64,000 nucleotides of DNA from NCBI RefSeq assembly GCF_016461785.1, contig NZ_JAEMUH010000002.1:248001-312000 (forward strand), given 5' to 3'. The stretch comes from Marinomonas ostreistagni (GTDB lineage: Bacteria > Pseudomonadota > Gammaproteobacteria > Pseudomonadales > Marinomonadaceae). The notes beneath the pieces were generated by a model, which did no database searches, was not told where the DNA came from, and was given only the letters and a program-made list of their open reading frames with translations. Below are positions 27,237 through 36,327 of this stretch, in pieces (position 1 is the first letter of the stretch; each line of letters begins with the position of its first letter). The position numbers and the translations under genes were made by a program.

Positions 27237-28088
27237 ATGTCATACCTAATGCCTTCTGAGTTTGTTACAAAAATGGTCGACGCCGGTGAAGAAAAGATCT
27301 ACATGTCGACTAAGGACACCTTAATTCGAGCAATCATGGCTGGCGCCATTCTAGCGCTAGCAGCAGTGTTTGCGATCACTGTTGCGGTTAAGAGTGGCTC
27401 ACCTATTTTAGGGGCTTGCCTATTCCCTGTCGGTTTCATCATGCTGTATTTGATGAAATTTGATTTGCTTACGGGGGTATTTACTTTGGTTCCATTGGCG
27501 ATCATAGATAAACGTCCCGGCTGTGATATGAGCCAACTGATGCGTAACTGGGGGCTAGTCTTCATTGGCAACCTTACGGGTGCCCTGACAGTAGCATTTA
27601 TGATTTCCTTTATTTTGACTTATGGCTACAACACAGATGGCGGTGTCATTGCAGAGAAAGTCTCTACCATTGGTGAATCACGTACGGTTGGTTACGCTGC
27701 TCATGGTGTCGATGGTTGGCTGACCATTTTCATTCGCGGCATGCTATGTAACTGGATGGTGTCTATGGGTGTGGTAGGTGCGATGATCTCTACCTCGGCA
27801 ACAGGCAAAATGGCTGCGATGTGGATGCCAATCATGCTGTTCTTCTTTATGGGCTTCGAGCACTCTATTGTTAACATGTTCCTATTCCCATTCTCTATGA
27901 TCATGGGTGGTGATTTCACGGTTATGGATTACATCATCTGGAATGAACTACCAACGGCTCTAGGCAACCTTGCTGGCGGGTTCTTATTTGTCGCATTGCC
28001 TCTTTACTACACACATGTAAAACAAAGTGCTACACGCAAAGTGGCGGCAAAAGCGGATATTGCCGCTGAAGTAAAAACGTCGTTCTAA
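27237..28088 (+). CDS. Formate/nitrite transporter (FNT) family channel, probably nitrite
   Basis: 283 residues from ATG 27237, which has GAGGAG 6 bases upstream. The open frame reaches back to 27120 but that part is the regulatory leader. About six membrane helices; FNT features include LLTGVFTLVPLAIIDKR, LMRNWGLVFIGNLTGA, GMLCNWMVSMGV and GFEHSIVNMFLFP. FNT proteins are pentameric inner-membrane channels for formate, nitrite or hydrosulfide. Control by a NIT-ANTAR leader makes nitrite (NirC-like) the best guess. No nitrate or nitrite reductase gene is in the window. Confidence 0.88.
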   Translation: MSYLMPSEFVTKMVDAGEEKIYMSTKDTLIRAIMAGAILALAAVFAITVAVKSGSPILGACLFPVGFIMLYLMKFDLLTGVFTLVPLAIIDKRPGCDMSQLMRNWGLVFIGNLTGALTVAFMISFILTYGYNTDGGVIAEKVSTIGESRTVGYAAHGVDGWLTIFIRGMLCNWMVSMGVVGAMISTSATGKMAAMWMPIMLFFFMGFEHSIVNMFLFPFSMIMGGDFTVMDYIIWNELPTALGNLAGGFLFVALPLYYTHVKQSATRKVAAKADIAAEVKTSF

Positions 28089-28126
28089 TCTTTTTTGTTT
28101 ACACTCCTACTGGTTTTCCAGCATTT

Positions 28127-28153
28127 GGTGCTCATTTATGAGCACCTTTTTTT
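28127..28153 (+). terminator. Intrinsic terminator between the FNT gene and the phosphatase-kinase gene
   Basis: GGTGCTCA / TGAGCACC with loop TTTA, followed by seven T. It lies only 18 bases before the next start codon, so expression of the downstream gene needs read-through. Confidence 0.8.
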
Positions 28154-28171
28154 ATATAGGATTCATCATTC

Positions 28172-29911
28172 ATGAGTACTTCTCTCTGTGTACAGATTGG
28201 TCAATTTTCATGTGCTGGCAAGAAACCTTTTAATCAAGATTTTCATGGATTCAAAGTTCCGAATGACACGGTATTACATAGCAAGGGGGTTGCCTTAGCG
28301 ATTGCTGATGGCATCAGCTCAAGTGATGTTAGTCAATTTGCCAGCGCTGCCGCCGTTCAAGGTTTTCTATCCGATTATTACAGCACATCAGAAGCATGGT
28401 CTGTAAAGACCTCTGCTCAACGCGTCCTTACAGCATTGAATGCTTGGTTGTACTCCCAAACCCTTCATAGCCACTTTTCTGGGAATATGAATCGCGGCTA
28501 TGTCTGTACATTCAGCGCGATGGTCATGAAGTCAGTCACTGGCCATATTTTCCATACGGGTGATACTCGTATATACAAACTTTACTCTGATCATATGGAA
28601 GCTCTGACAAAAGATCATCGATTTCAAGTGAACTCACAAAAAAGTTACCTTACGAGAGCTTTGGGGATGGAGGAACATTTAGAGTTCGACTATCGCAGCT
28701 TTGCCCTTCATGTTGGAGATGTATTTCTTCTAGCAACCGATGGTGTCTATGAATTTATAAATCATCGAGATGTGTTAAATGCGCTGTCAAAACATGAACA
28801 GAACTTAGACCTTGCCGCCAAAGGCTTAGTCGAGTTGGCCATGGAAAAAGGGAGCCAAGACAATCTCACCATTCAACTCGTCAAGGTTATCGAACTCCCT
28901 AAAATGGATGATCAGGAAGTATTAGGCCAATTAACCTCTTTGCCTTTTCCACCGGAACTGGAAGCACGTATGGAGTTCGATGGGTATAAAATTATCCGTA
29001 AGATTCACGTTAGTCCACGCAGCCACATTTTTATCGCTGAGGATCAAGTCACAGCACAAACGGTTGTTCTTAAAACGCCATCTATGGATCTTCGTGATAA
29101 CCCCAGCTATTTAGAGCGATTTCTTTTAGAAGAATGGATAGCGAGAAGAATCAATAGTGCACATGTATTGAAACCCTTGGCCCAAGCGCGACGCCCAAAT
29201 TTCATTTATACAGCAATGGAGTTTGTCGACGGAATTACCTTAAAACAGTGGATGGAGGATCACCCCCATCCAAGCCTTGATGAAGTCCGCAACATCGTCG
29301 AGCAAGTATCTCGTGGCCTACGAGCATTTCACCGACATGAGATGCTGCATCAAGATTTAAAGCCTGAAAACATTATGATTGATGTAAACGGTACGGTAAA
29401 AATCATCGATTTTGGCTCTGTTAGTGTGGCGGGGTTATCTGAGATTGAAAATGCTATTGAACACTTCCATATTTTAGGAACGGCTCAATACACTGCCCCC
29501 GAGTATTTCTTAGGACAAAGCCCAAATGCTGCGGCAGATGTATACTCCCTTGGCGTGATAGCCTACGAAATGCTAACCGGTAAATTACCGTATGGCTTAG
29601 ATGTAATTAAAACTCGAACAGAAAAACAGCAGGCTCGGTTGAATGCCATTTCGATTAATCAATTTGAAAAACGTACTAATGTACCGCAATGGGCCAACGA
29701 AGCCATTTTAAAAGCGATTCACATATCTCCGGAAAAACGCTATCAAGAGGCAGACGAGTTTGCACACGATTTACGACACCCTAATAAAGCATTTCTCAAA
29801 AAATCAAAACCACCTTTAATTGCTAGGAATCCATTGAAATTCTGGCAAGGGCTTTGTGCAGTTTTGACACTGTGTTGTTTGGTAATGCTGTACAATATAT
29901 CAGTGGCTTAG
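28172..29911 (+). CDS. PP2C phosphatase - Ser/Thr protein kinase fusion with a C-terminal membrane anchor
   Basis: 579 residues. Residues 1-240 are a PP2C phosphatase with all metal-site motifs (PFNQDF, IADGISSSD with Asp46, HTGDTRIYK, ATDGVYEF, GSQDNLTI). Residues 265-545 are a protein kinase: VVLKTP (Lys), LHQDLKPENIMID, KIIDFGSVSV, TAPEYF. The kinase differs from the norm: HQD replaces HRD and the glycine loop (RKIHVSPRSHIF) lacks glycines. The last 22 residues form a membrane helix. Such fusions occur in nitrate-assimilation operons of Pseudomonas; the substrate is unknown. It follows the FNT gene behind a terminator. Confidence 0.88.
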   Translation: MSTSLCVQIGQFSCAGKKPFNQDFHGFKVPNDTVLHSKGVALAIADGISSSDVSQFASAAAVQGFLSDYYSTSEAWSVKTSAQRVLTALNAWLYSQTLHSHFSGNMNRGYVCTFSAMVMKSVTGHIFHTGDTRIYKLYSDHMEALTKDHRFQVNSQKSYLTRALGMEEHLEFDYRSFALHVGDVFLLATDGVYEFINHRDVLNALSKHEQNLDLAAKGLVELAMEKGSQDNLTIQLVKVIELPKMDDQEVLGQLTSLPFPPELEARMEFDGYKIIRKIHVSPRSHIFIAEDQVTAQTVVLKTPSMDLRDNPSYLERFLLEEWIARRINSAHVLKPLAQARRPNFIYTAMEFVDGITLKQWMEDHPHPSLDEVRNIVEQVSRGLRAFHRHEMLHQDLKPENIMIDVNGTVKIIDFGSVSVAGLSEIENAIEHFHILGTAQYTAPEYFLGQSPNAAADVYSLGVIAYEMLTGKLPYGLDVIKTRTEKQQARLNAISINQFEKRTNVPQWANEAILKAIHISPEKRYQEADEFAHDLRHPNKAFLKKSKPPLIARNPLKFWQGLCAVLTLCCLVMLYNISVA

Positions 29912-29918
29912 TGGCTTG

Positions 29919-30440
29919 TTACGAAGGATACAAACGCACTATTCCGGTCTTTGCTTCCATATCTGCGACCATCCAGATTTTTTCAAACGGGTGACCTTCA
30001 GGCACAGTAATATGACCAAATAGCTTTTTAATCTCGTCTTTGCTCCACTGAGGGTGGGTATTACGAATCACTAACCACACTTTGTTGGTGTGGTAACGTT
30101 TTCCGGCTTTATTTAAAAGGATTCTATTAAGGGCTTTCAACAAGCGCTCATCGGCCTCTTGATCCAATGAGTGCAATTCAGCTTGCGTTTGCTCGGATAA
30201 TTCACGCCCTAAAATGGCCATTGCTTCGGCTTCAGAACCATACAAATGGGCTATCTCTAGGTCTAATTTTTCTCCTTCTAAAGTACAGGAAACATCTGGC
30301 CTCATAGGTTGATTGTGCCAAATATGTCTAATAGGCTTATTTGTATTTGATTCATAGCAACGCATGAACAACTTCGCCGCTTCATGTTCAAGGCGTATTT
30401 TTTCGTGCTCGCTTCGTTGACCTTCAGTAACAACTGTCAT
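29919..30440 (-). CDS. Unassigned protein with a possible PD-(D/E)xK nuclease-like motif
   Basis: 173 residues, soluble, charged. I do not recognise a family. The stretch around residue 46 reads RPDVSCTLEGEKLDLEIAH, which has the spacing of a PD ... (D/E)xE-hydrophobic-A core seen in PD-(D/E)xK nucleases, and the C-terminal half has KVWLVIRNTHPQW, a plausible beta strand. A catalytic role is a guess. It converges on the phosphatase-kinase gene with only 7 bases between the stops and has its own divergent promoter region against the MFS gene. Confidence 0.6.
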   Translation of the reverse strand: MTVVTEGQRSEHEKIRLEHEAAKLFMRCYESNTNKPIRHIWHNQPMRPDVSCTLEGEKLDLEIAHLYGSEAEAMAILGRELSEQTQAELHSLDQEADERLLKALNRILLNKAGKRYHTNKVWLVIRNTHPQWSKDEIKKLFGHITVPEGHPFEKIWMVADMEAKTGIVRLYPS

Positions 30441-30615
30441 AACTACCTCAACCGAAGTTTTAACGACTTCTTAATTAGATTAGTTCAAATATTGTAATTC
30501 GTCTTAATAGCAAAATTCTTCCTTTCCTATTTAGTGCACATTTCCATGTGCGCATTAAAGAGAACAAAACCCTATAATCCGTCTTTATTTAACCTTTTGT
30601 TCAGGAATCACCAGT

Positions 30616-31842
30616 ATGCCCTCACATATTCCTCAATCTGATATGGGGGTAAAAGAATTCACCGTTCTGGTTGCTCTGTTGATGTCGATTGTCGCTATCT
30701 CAATCGATGCCCTACTACCTGCTCTTGGGCTCATTGGCCATGATTTTAAAGCAACGGACTCAAACCAGCCTCAGCTATTAATAAGCCTTCTTTTTTTAGG
30801 GATGGCCATTGGGCAACTCATTGCTGGGCCACTCTCTGATGCCCTAGGCCGAAAACCCATTCTCTTTGCAGGCTTTGCCTTATATCTAGCTGGCACTGTA
30901 TTTTGTTTTTTTGCCCCCACGTTGTCAGAACTGATGATTGGCCGATTTATCCAAGGCTTAGGCGTTTCGGGACCTTATATTGCAGCTATTGCATTGGTAC
31001 GAGATAAATTCAGTGGCGCTAAAATGGCTCGTACCATGTCATTTGTAATGATGATATTTGTATTAGTACCAGCCATCGCGCCTTCACTAGGGCAAGCCAT
31101 CATGCTGCTATCTGACTGGCACAGCATTTTTATTATGTACTTTTTGTACGCAGTCATTTTGCTGATATGGATATCGACGCGTCTGAAGGAAACGTTGGCA
31201 AAGGCTGACCGTATTCCTTTTACTTTTGAGGGCTTTAAGAATGGTTTCAAAGAAGTTCTCAGCAATCGTCAGACACTGTGCTATATGCTCTGTATGGGGC
31301 TTTTCTTTGGTAGTTTTATTGGCTATCTAAATTCTTCACAGCAAATTTTCCAAGTGCAATTCAATACAGGCACCCTATTCAGTTTGTATTTTGGCGCCTT
31401 AGCACTCGTACTTGGTTTTTCTTCGTTACTGAATGCACGTATTGTTGAAGCGTTTGGCATGCGCCCCATCGCCCTGTGCGCCATCACTACTGTGGTAATC
31501 ACCTCTATTGTGTTCTGGGCACTGCATTCATTTGTCACCATTTCCCTATGGATGTTTTTGGTATATGCCGCTGTGCTGTTCTTTTGTTTTGGTTTACTGT
31601 TCGGTAACGTCAACGCTTTGGCTATGGAGCCTATGGGACATGTAGCCGGCATTGCTTCTGCGGTGATCGGTTCAGTCTCTTCCATCTTATCGATGGGCAT
31701 CGGCACTTTGATTGGTCAGCTGTACAATAATTCGTTAATTCCTGTGGTAATGGGTTTTAGCATACTGGGCTCTTTAGCTCTGGTTCTCATATATTTTGCA
31801 AAAACGAAACATTCGGATGAATTTGACCCTACAACGGTTTAA
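30616..31842 (+). CDS. Bcr/CflA family MFS drug transporter
   Basis: 408 residues, 12 membrane helices. The DHA1 motif A is GPLSDALGRKPILFAGF between helices 2 and 3, and motif C-like RFIQGLGVSGPYIAAIALVRD follows, as in Bcr/CflA exporters. It should expel small drugs or metabolites using the proton gradient; the substrate is unknown. A small conserved gene follows 9 bases after the stop, so the two probably share a transcript. Confidence 0.88.
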   Translation: MPSHIPQSDMGVKEFTVLVALLMSIVAISIDALLPALGLIGHDFKATDSNQPQLLISLLFLGMAIGQLIAGPLSDALGRKPILFAGFALYLAGTVFCFFAPTLSELMIGRFIQGLGVSGPYIAAIALVRDKFSGAKMARTMSFVMMIFVLVPAIAPSLGQAIMLLSDWHSIFIMYFLYAVILLIWISTRLKETLAKADRIPFTFEGFKNGFKEVLSNRQTLCYMLCMGLFFGSFIGYLNSSQQIFQVQFNTGTLFSLYFGALALVLGFSSLLNARIVEAFGMRPIALCAITTVVITSIVFWALHSFVTISLWMFLVYAAVLFFCFGLLFGNVNALAMEPMGHVAGIASAVIGSVSSILSMGIGTLIGQLYNNSLIPVVMGFSILGSLALVLIYFAKTKHSDEFDPTTV

Positions 31843-31851
31843 AGGAATACC

Positions 31852-32199
31852 ATGCGTAAAACCGATAAAAAAAGAGACAACCTGATTCGCCAGACACTGA
31901 CAGAAGTCTGCGATGGACTTTTGAAACAGAACTTAGGCTTTGCATGGCTAACGCACACCGTCGATTACAATGCCTTTCCGCAAAGCCTAAAAGTCATCGT
32001 TATTTTTGAGACGGACGAAGCCCAAGAGCTATTCGCTAATAGCTCTGGTTTTGGCAACCTTATCTCTGATATTGCGAATCGATTTAAACAGTTAGATATA
32101 CGCCTTTCTACTCCGAAGACACACGTATTCCTCGATAATGAGGAAGCATGCTTTAGAAACCACGAAGGTAAATGGGCGAACCGATTACAACAACACTGA
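31852..32199 (+). CDS. Conserved hypothetical protein
   Basis: 115 residues, soluble, beginning MRKTDKKRDNLIRQTLTEVC. The sequence has an alpha/beta feel (FAWLTHTVDYNAFPQSLKVIVIFETDEAQELF) and no catalytic motif that I can see. Relatives are sometimes named Fis-family regulators, but I see no helix-turn-helix of that type. It lies 9 bases after the MFS gene on the same strand. AAAGGAATACC just before the ATG is a good ribosome-binding site. Confidence 0.7.
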   Translation: MRKTDKKRDNLIRQTLTEVCDGLLKQNLGFAWLTHTVDYNAFPQSLKVIVIFETDEAQELFANSSGFGNLISDIANRFKQLDIRLSTPKTHVFLDNEEACFRNHEGKWANRLQQH

Positions 32200-32394
32200 G
32201 CATCTCTCTGCTTTTTCATGACAAGCTACTGACACAAGAAGCGCCCTTTTCTGCAAAGGTTTGCCCACATACATATTCTTTACATTGATGACGATAACTC
32301 CCTATTCACCGCACGTTTCTTGCGCTTATTTCATGCCTAACTTGTCTAATCTGATTATGTCATTTAGAAAATTAACGATTAAGGAGAACGTATT

Positions 32395-32568
32395 ATGTTG
32401 GGTTGGACTTTTCTATTTTTGATTGTAGCGTTGCTAGCAGGCGCACTAGGTTTTACTGGCATTGCAGGCGCAAGTATGGGGATCGCAAAAGTACTGTTCT
32501 TTGTATTCCTAATATTGATGATTATTTCTGCAGTACTTCATGTCGTCCGTGGTAAGAAGCCGCTATAA
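32395..32568 (+). CDS. ytjA: YtjA-like small membrane protein (DUF1328)
   Basis: 57 residues: two hydrophobic helices ([20 protein letters not shown] and [20 protein letters not shown]) separated by TGIAGASMG, ending in RGKKPL. This is the DUF1328/YtjA pattern of very small inner-membrane proteins of unknown role. AAGGAGAACG precedes the ATG. The gene stands alone; the 195 bases upstream hold no other gene. Confidence 0.88.
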   Translation: MLGWTFLFLIVALLAGALGFTGIAGASMGIAKVLFFVFLILMIISAVLHVVRGKKPL

Positions 32569-32583
32569 AAATTGACGAACTCC

Positions 32584-32612
32584 AGAACCCATTGATGACA
32601 TCAATGGGTTCT
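32584..32612 (+). terminator. Hairpin after ytjA
   Basis: AGAACCCATTGA and TCAATGGGTTCT form a 12-bp perfect stem around TGACA, 15 bases past the stop. The T-rich tract starts only about 10 bases later, so it is a weak or imperfect terminator. Confidence 0.55.
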
Positions 32613-32697
32613 AATGACCTTATTTTTATCACCTTTCTAAGTCATTTAGCACGTACCATAGTTTTCATCACTCTATCTATGTATCCGAGGATGAAAC

Positions 32698-33435
32698 ATG
32701 AAAGCTTACAAGTACGTACCATTGATCGTCTTGCCATTCGCTGCAACCACTTATGCCGATGAACTAACTTCTAGTATCGGTATTACAGGTATCTGGGCCG
32801 AGTCTTACATCATAGGCGAAGATAACGTCGGCGACCCTTTTCCATACGTCAATCTGTCCTATGGCATGTTTAAAGCTTCTCCGCGGGGCATCGGATTAGA
32901 GCACACCATAAACGACAAAGATAAGATTAGTTTACTTGTCACTCTAAGAAGGTCTCCCCTAGATATTGATGATAACAGTCAACTCACTGGTCTAAATGAG
33001 CGCAAAGATGCCACGGAATTAGCTCTAGGCTGGTCAACCAAGCTTCAATCTATTGATATCACCTCCTCGTTGGCAGCGGACATCAGTGACAAGCACAATG
33101 GCTACGAAGCGAAAATCAAAGCGTCCAAACCTTATAAAACGCAAGCGGGGTTGTTCATCCCTTCCCTCGGCTTAGCCTACCAATCAAAAGATCTGGTCAA
33201 CTATTACCATGGTATCAGTGCTAGCGAGTCTGCTCTGTCTGGATTCGAAACTTATGAAGGTGAAGGTGGTGTAATTGGTCAAATGGGCATCACACACATT
33301 TTTCCCATCTCTGATCATTGGAAAACCATTACAAACATTCAGCGTACCAGTTTGGGAAATAACATTAGCGATAGTCCAATCGTAGACAAATCAAGCTTCT
33401 GGGCCGGTACATTTTCTGTGGTGTATACGTTTTAA
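32698..33435 (+). CDS. MipA/OmpV family outer-membrane protein
   Basis: 245 residues. A signal peptide ends at TTYA (residues 17-20). The mature part has alternating beta strands and ends in VVYTF with the C-terminal Phe needed for outer-membrane insertion. PYVNLSYGMFKASPRGIGLE and SPIVDKSSFWAGTFSVVYTF are typical of MipA/OmpV proteins, which scaffold murein enzymes or act as small porins. The individual role is unknown. It starts 86 bases after the ytjA hairpin. Confidence 0.85.
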   Translation: MKAYKYVPLIVLPFAATTYADELTSSIGITGIWAESYIIGEDNVGDPFPYVNLSYGMFKASPRGIGLEHTINDKDKISLLVTLRRSPLDIDDNSQLTGLNERKDATELALGWSTKLQSIDITSSLAADISDKHNGYEAKIKASKPYKTQAGLFIPSLGLAYQSKDLVNYYHGISASESALSGFETYEGEGGVIGQMGITHIFPISDHWKTITNIQRTSLGNNISDSPIVDKSSFWAGTFSVVYTF

Positions 33436-33505
33436 AACGGATTAAATAGTGTGATGTGATAAAGGTTTGTTTTAGACTGAAAAGACCATCATCGCGGAGG
33501 TGCTT

Positions 33506-33772
33506 ATGAAAAAACTGAAGAATGAAGCGCAGTTAGTAAAAAAAGCCATTCAAGTAGGTGAATCTTATGCCAAGAATCGTGGTTACGCGGCTTTTTCGGC
33601 ACAGACCTCAGCCAATCAAAAAGTGGAGTCTTTATACCGACTGCTAGTGCTAGATAAACTGGTGGTCGCACTGCCGCCTGACAAAGAAGACTTACCAGGT
33701 ATGAAACATAAGCTCGCCATTTGGATGGATAAAATGCTCCCTGCAGATCATCCATTGAAAGAAGCCAGTTAG
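33506..33772 (+). CDS. Small conserved protein, DUF5062-like
   Basis: 88 residues from ATG 33506, which has GGAGG 5 bases upstream; the frame can be opened at a GTG at 33500 but this overlaps the ribosome-binding site. The sequence MKKLKNEAQLVKKAIQVGES, VESLYRLLVLDKLVVALP and MKHKLAIWMDKMLPADHPL resembles DUF5062 proteins of vibrios and relatives. It is soluble and helical with no known role. It lies 70 bases after the MipA gene and ends at a terminator. Confidence 0.65.
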   Translation: MKKLKNEAQLVKKAIQVGESYAKNRGYAAFSAQTSANQKVESLYRLLVLDKLVVALPPDKEDLPGMKHKLAIWMDKMLPADHPLKEAS

Positions 33773-33783
33773 CGCTGTACGAA

Positions 33784-33818
33784 TAAAATAATGGGCCTTA
33801 ACGGCCCATTATTTTTAT
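33784..33818. terminator. Bidirectional intrinsic terminator
   Basis: ATAATGGGCC / GGCCCATTAT around TTAAC with TTTTAT after and AAAA before. It ends the DUF5062-like gene on + and rhlE on -, whose stop codon lies in its right arm. Confidence 0.88.
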
Positions 33819-35245
33819 GCTTGTTTATTATCACTAGATCGGGTTCTTTTACGTGGCGTTCGGTTTGACGACGCTTTTTTATCTTCTGACCGCTGAGAAG
33901 ACCCACTAGAATGACTTGATGATTTAGCCTCACCTCCACGAGATCTTTGTGGATTAGGCTTACGCTGAGCAGGTTTATTTGAACGCGGCTTAGCATTACC
34001 ATCTTTTGCTTGCGCTGCTGACTGTTGAGCTTGATCCGTTTTCGGCTTCTTAGGCTTTTTCGGTTTCTTAGGCTTAACTGGGCGAGTATCTAGCTTCGAC
34101 TCTTGTAAGCGATTCGTTGGTGGGAACTCTGCATCGACTTGACGCTCGATTAACTCACCGATCACACGCTCAATAGCAAACAACTCTTTGATATCTTCTT
34201 CCGTCACAAACGATACCGCGTGACCTGTTTCTCCAGCTCGACCTGTTCGACCGATGCGGTGAACATAATCTTCCGGCACTTTTGGTAAATCAAAATTCAC
34301 CACATAAGGCAGCTGGCTAATATCAATGCCACGGGCTGCGATATCCGTCGCCACCAACACTTGTACCGCGCCCGATTTAAAGTCGGCCAAAGCTTTGGTA
34401 CGAGCATTTTGACTCTTGTCACCATGAATCGCTGCCGCAGTAATGTCTTTCGCATTCAACATACGCGCAATGCGGTTAGCGCCGTGTTTTGTTTTAGAGA
34501 ATACTAAAACCTGACGCCAGCCTTCTTGCTTCACAAGGTGAATCAAAAGTTTAGTCTTATTCGGCTTATCCACTTCAAAAACAGTATGACTGATCGTTGC
34601 GGCTTTTGTATTAGCAGGTGACACAGAAACTTCTTCTGGATCATTAACAAAGCGCTCTGCGAGCTCTTTGATCGGATCCGAGAACGTTGCTGAGAACAGC
34701 AAGGTTTGACGCTTTTTCGGAATCAACGCCACGATCTTTTTCAAATCATGAATAAAGCCCATATCCAACATACGGTCAGCTTCATCCAACACTAAGATTT
34801 CCAAACGATCCAGTTTCAAGGCATTTTGCTGGTACAGGTCCAACAAACGACCTGGGGTCGCCACTAATACATCCGCGCCACCACGAAGCTTCTGCATTTG
34901 CGGGTTAATCTTGACACCGCCATAGACCACCGCGCTTTTTAACGGCAAATGCTTACTGTACAACGCCACATTATCTGCCACTTGCTGCGCCAACTCACGA
35001 GTCGGAGTTAACACCAACGCACGCACTTGGTTATTTCGCGCCCCCTGTCCCGCTAATAAATTTTGCAGCATCGGCAAGGTAAAACCGGCTGTTTTACCCG
35101 TCCCTGTTTGCGCCGCCGCCATCAAATCCTGACCAGACAACACCACAGGAATCGCCTGCTGTTGGATTGGGCTAGGAGAGGTATAACCCTTCTCAGCTAA
35201 GGCTTTCAAAATGCGCGCGTCTAATCCTAGGGATTCAAAATTCAT
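33815..35245 (-). CDS. rhlE: ATP-dependent RNA helicase RhlE
   Basis: 476 residues from ATG 35245; a TTG at 35257 is the other option. Motifs: [47 protein letters not shown] (an RhlE trait), [36 protein letters not shown] and [10 protein letters not shown]. The C-terminal 110 residues are a low-complexity basic tail with repeated KPKKPKKPK and [12 protein letters not shown], a likely RNA-binding extension. RhlE acts in ribosome maturation and RNA turnover. The long 272-base region up to the next gene probably holds its promoter and 5' UTR. Confidence 0.92.
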   Translation of the reverse strand: MNFESLGLDARILKALAEKGYTSPSPIQQQAIPVVLSGQDLMAAAQTGTGKTAGFTLPMLQNLLAGQGARNNQVRALVLTPTRELAQQVADNVALYSKHLPLKSAVVYGGVKINPQMQKLRGGADVLVATPGRLLDLYQQNALKLDRLEILVLDEADRMLDMGFIHDLKKIVALIPKKRQTLLFSATFSDPIKELAERFVNDPEEVSVSPANTKAATISHTVFEVDKPNKTKLLIHLVKQEGWRQVLVFSKTKHGANRIARMLNAKDITAAAIHGDKSQNARTKALADFKSGAVQVLVATDIAARGIDISQLPYVVNFDLPKVPEDYVHRIGRTGRAGETGHAVSFVTEEDIKELFAIERVIGELIERQVDAEFPPTNRLQESKLDTRPVKPKKPKKPKKPKTDQAQQSAAQAKDGNAKPRSNKPAQRKPNPQRSRGGEAKSSSHSSGSSQRSEDKKASSNRTPRKRTRSSDNKQA

Positions 35246-35530
35246 TAGGGTTCTCAATTGGAGGATACAAAGGCGCGAAGCTTAACCTTTGTAGGAGGAA
35301 TTTGCGAAGGGTTTTGTCTTTTCAACGCCACAAACTCACTACGCATTGGCTCAATCGCTTTGATACTGTTAAGCCTAATAAGAAATAAATGGCATTCAAC
35401 CTTAAACATCACATGAGCAAAGCCTATTTCCTTAAACTTTGCTGACAGTTTTATAAGAAGAACAATGTTAGTTTGTGTCGCTAACTTTAGAGACAGCCAA
35501 AGAATGATAAATGCTGTTGGAGAAGCTCAA

Positions 35531-36016
35531 ATGCATTACTTACATTTTACTGCAAGTTTAGTTGTCTTACTCTCACTCAGCGCGTGCGCGCAAACGCCCC
35601 CCTACTCAACATATCAATACAAGGGTAAAGAGTACTTTCATGTGCCCTACACACTCACCGCTGATAACATGGTTGATGCTGAACCAATCCCAACAGAGCA
35701 ATTAATTGCTGATGGTGGGCAATTTGAAATTTTGATTAAAAAAGATTCATTTCCGGTCAGAGCGCCAAACTGCCAAGCAAACATTATTGCTCGTATGCCA
35801 TGGACTGACCAAAAAGAGAAACTAAACAGCCGTATCACAGCATACAACGATATTAAATCTGTGCTGAATGGCGAAGCGGCCGCCACTGGCGTTGTGTTGG
35901 AGCTTAACCCCTATTTTGACCAAGATGAAGATGGTCCTTATCTAACCCAATGCAATGTTTTTTTTAGAGTGCATCATGGACAATACATCAATCATTTGGG
36001 GCAGCCTGACAAATAA
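35531..36016 (+). CDS. Small lipoprotein, function unknown
   Basis: 161 residues from ATG 35531, which has GGAGAAG 8 bases upstream. An upstream in-frame ATG at 35465 would bury the signal peptide, so it is less likely. The signal segment MHYLHFTASLVVLLSLSAC ends in a lipobox LSAC. The mature part has two further Cys residues (APNCQAN and LTQCNVFF) that could form a disulfide. No family recognised. Single gene, divergent from rhlE. Confidence 0.65.
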   Translation: MHYLHFTASLVVLLSLSACAQTPPYSTYQYKGKEYFHVPYTLTADNMVDAEPIPTEQLIADGGQFEILIKKDSFPVRAPNCQANIIARMPWTDQKEKLNSRITAYNDIKSVLNGEAAATGVVLELNPYFDQDEDGPYLTQCNVFFRVHHGQYINHLGQPDK

Positions 36017-36327
36017 CCATATCCTCATAATCATTGGGAACAGACCTTCATATAACAAGAAGCCTGTTTCCGAACAGAAATTCCTCAGATCAAAATCGCC
36101 TAGCATTTGATTTAATATCATCAGTCAATACGAAAACTTAATCTAATGTAAGAGCATTGATAATTCTAATAATTACGTCGTGCTAGAAATATGCGAAGGG
36201 GTTCGTAAATGTTATATTTTGTTTTCTTAATTTCAGTTTGATAATAAATTAATCAGATCCGTTAGTACTTGCCCATCTAACCAAAGCGACATGCAAATAT
36301 GGATTTCCTGACATTACGGAACCAATA
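36017..36327 (+). other. 311-base intergenic region, no gene seen
   Basis: AT-rich, with no open frame of useful length, no strong hairpin and no clear -24/-12 pair. It presumably carries the promoter of the histidine kinase operon. I see nothing else in it. Confidence 0.5.
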
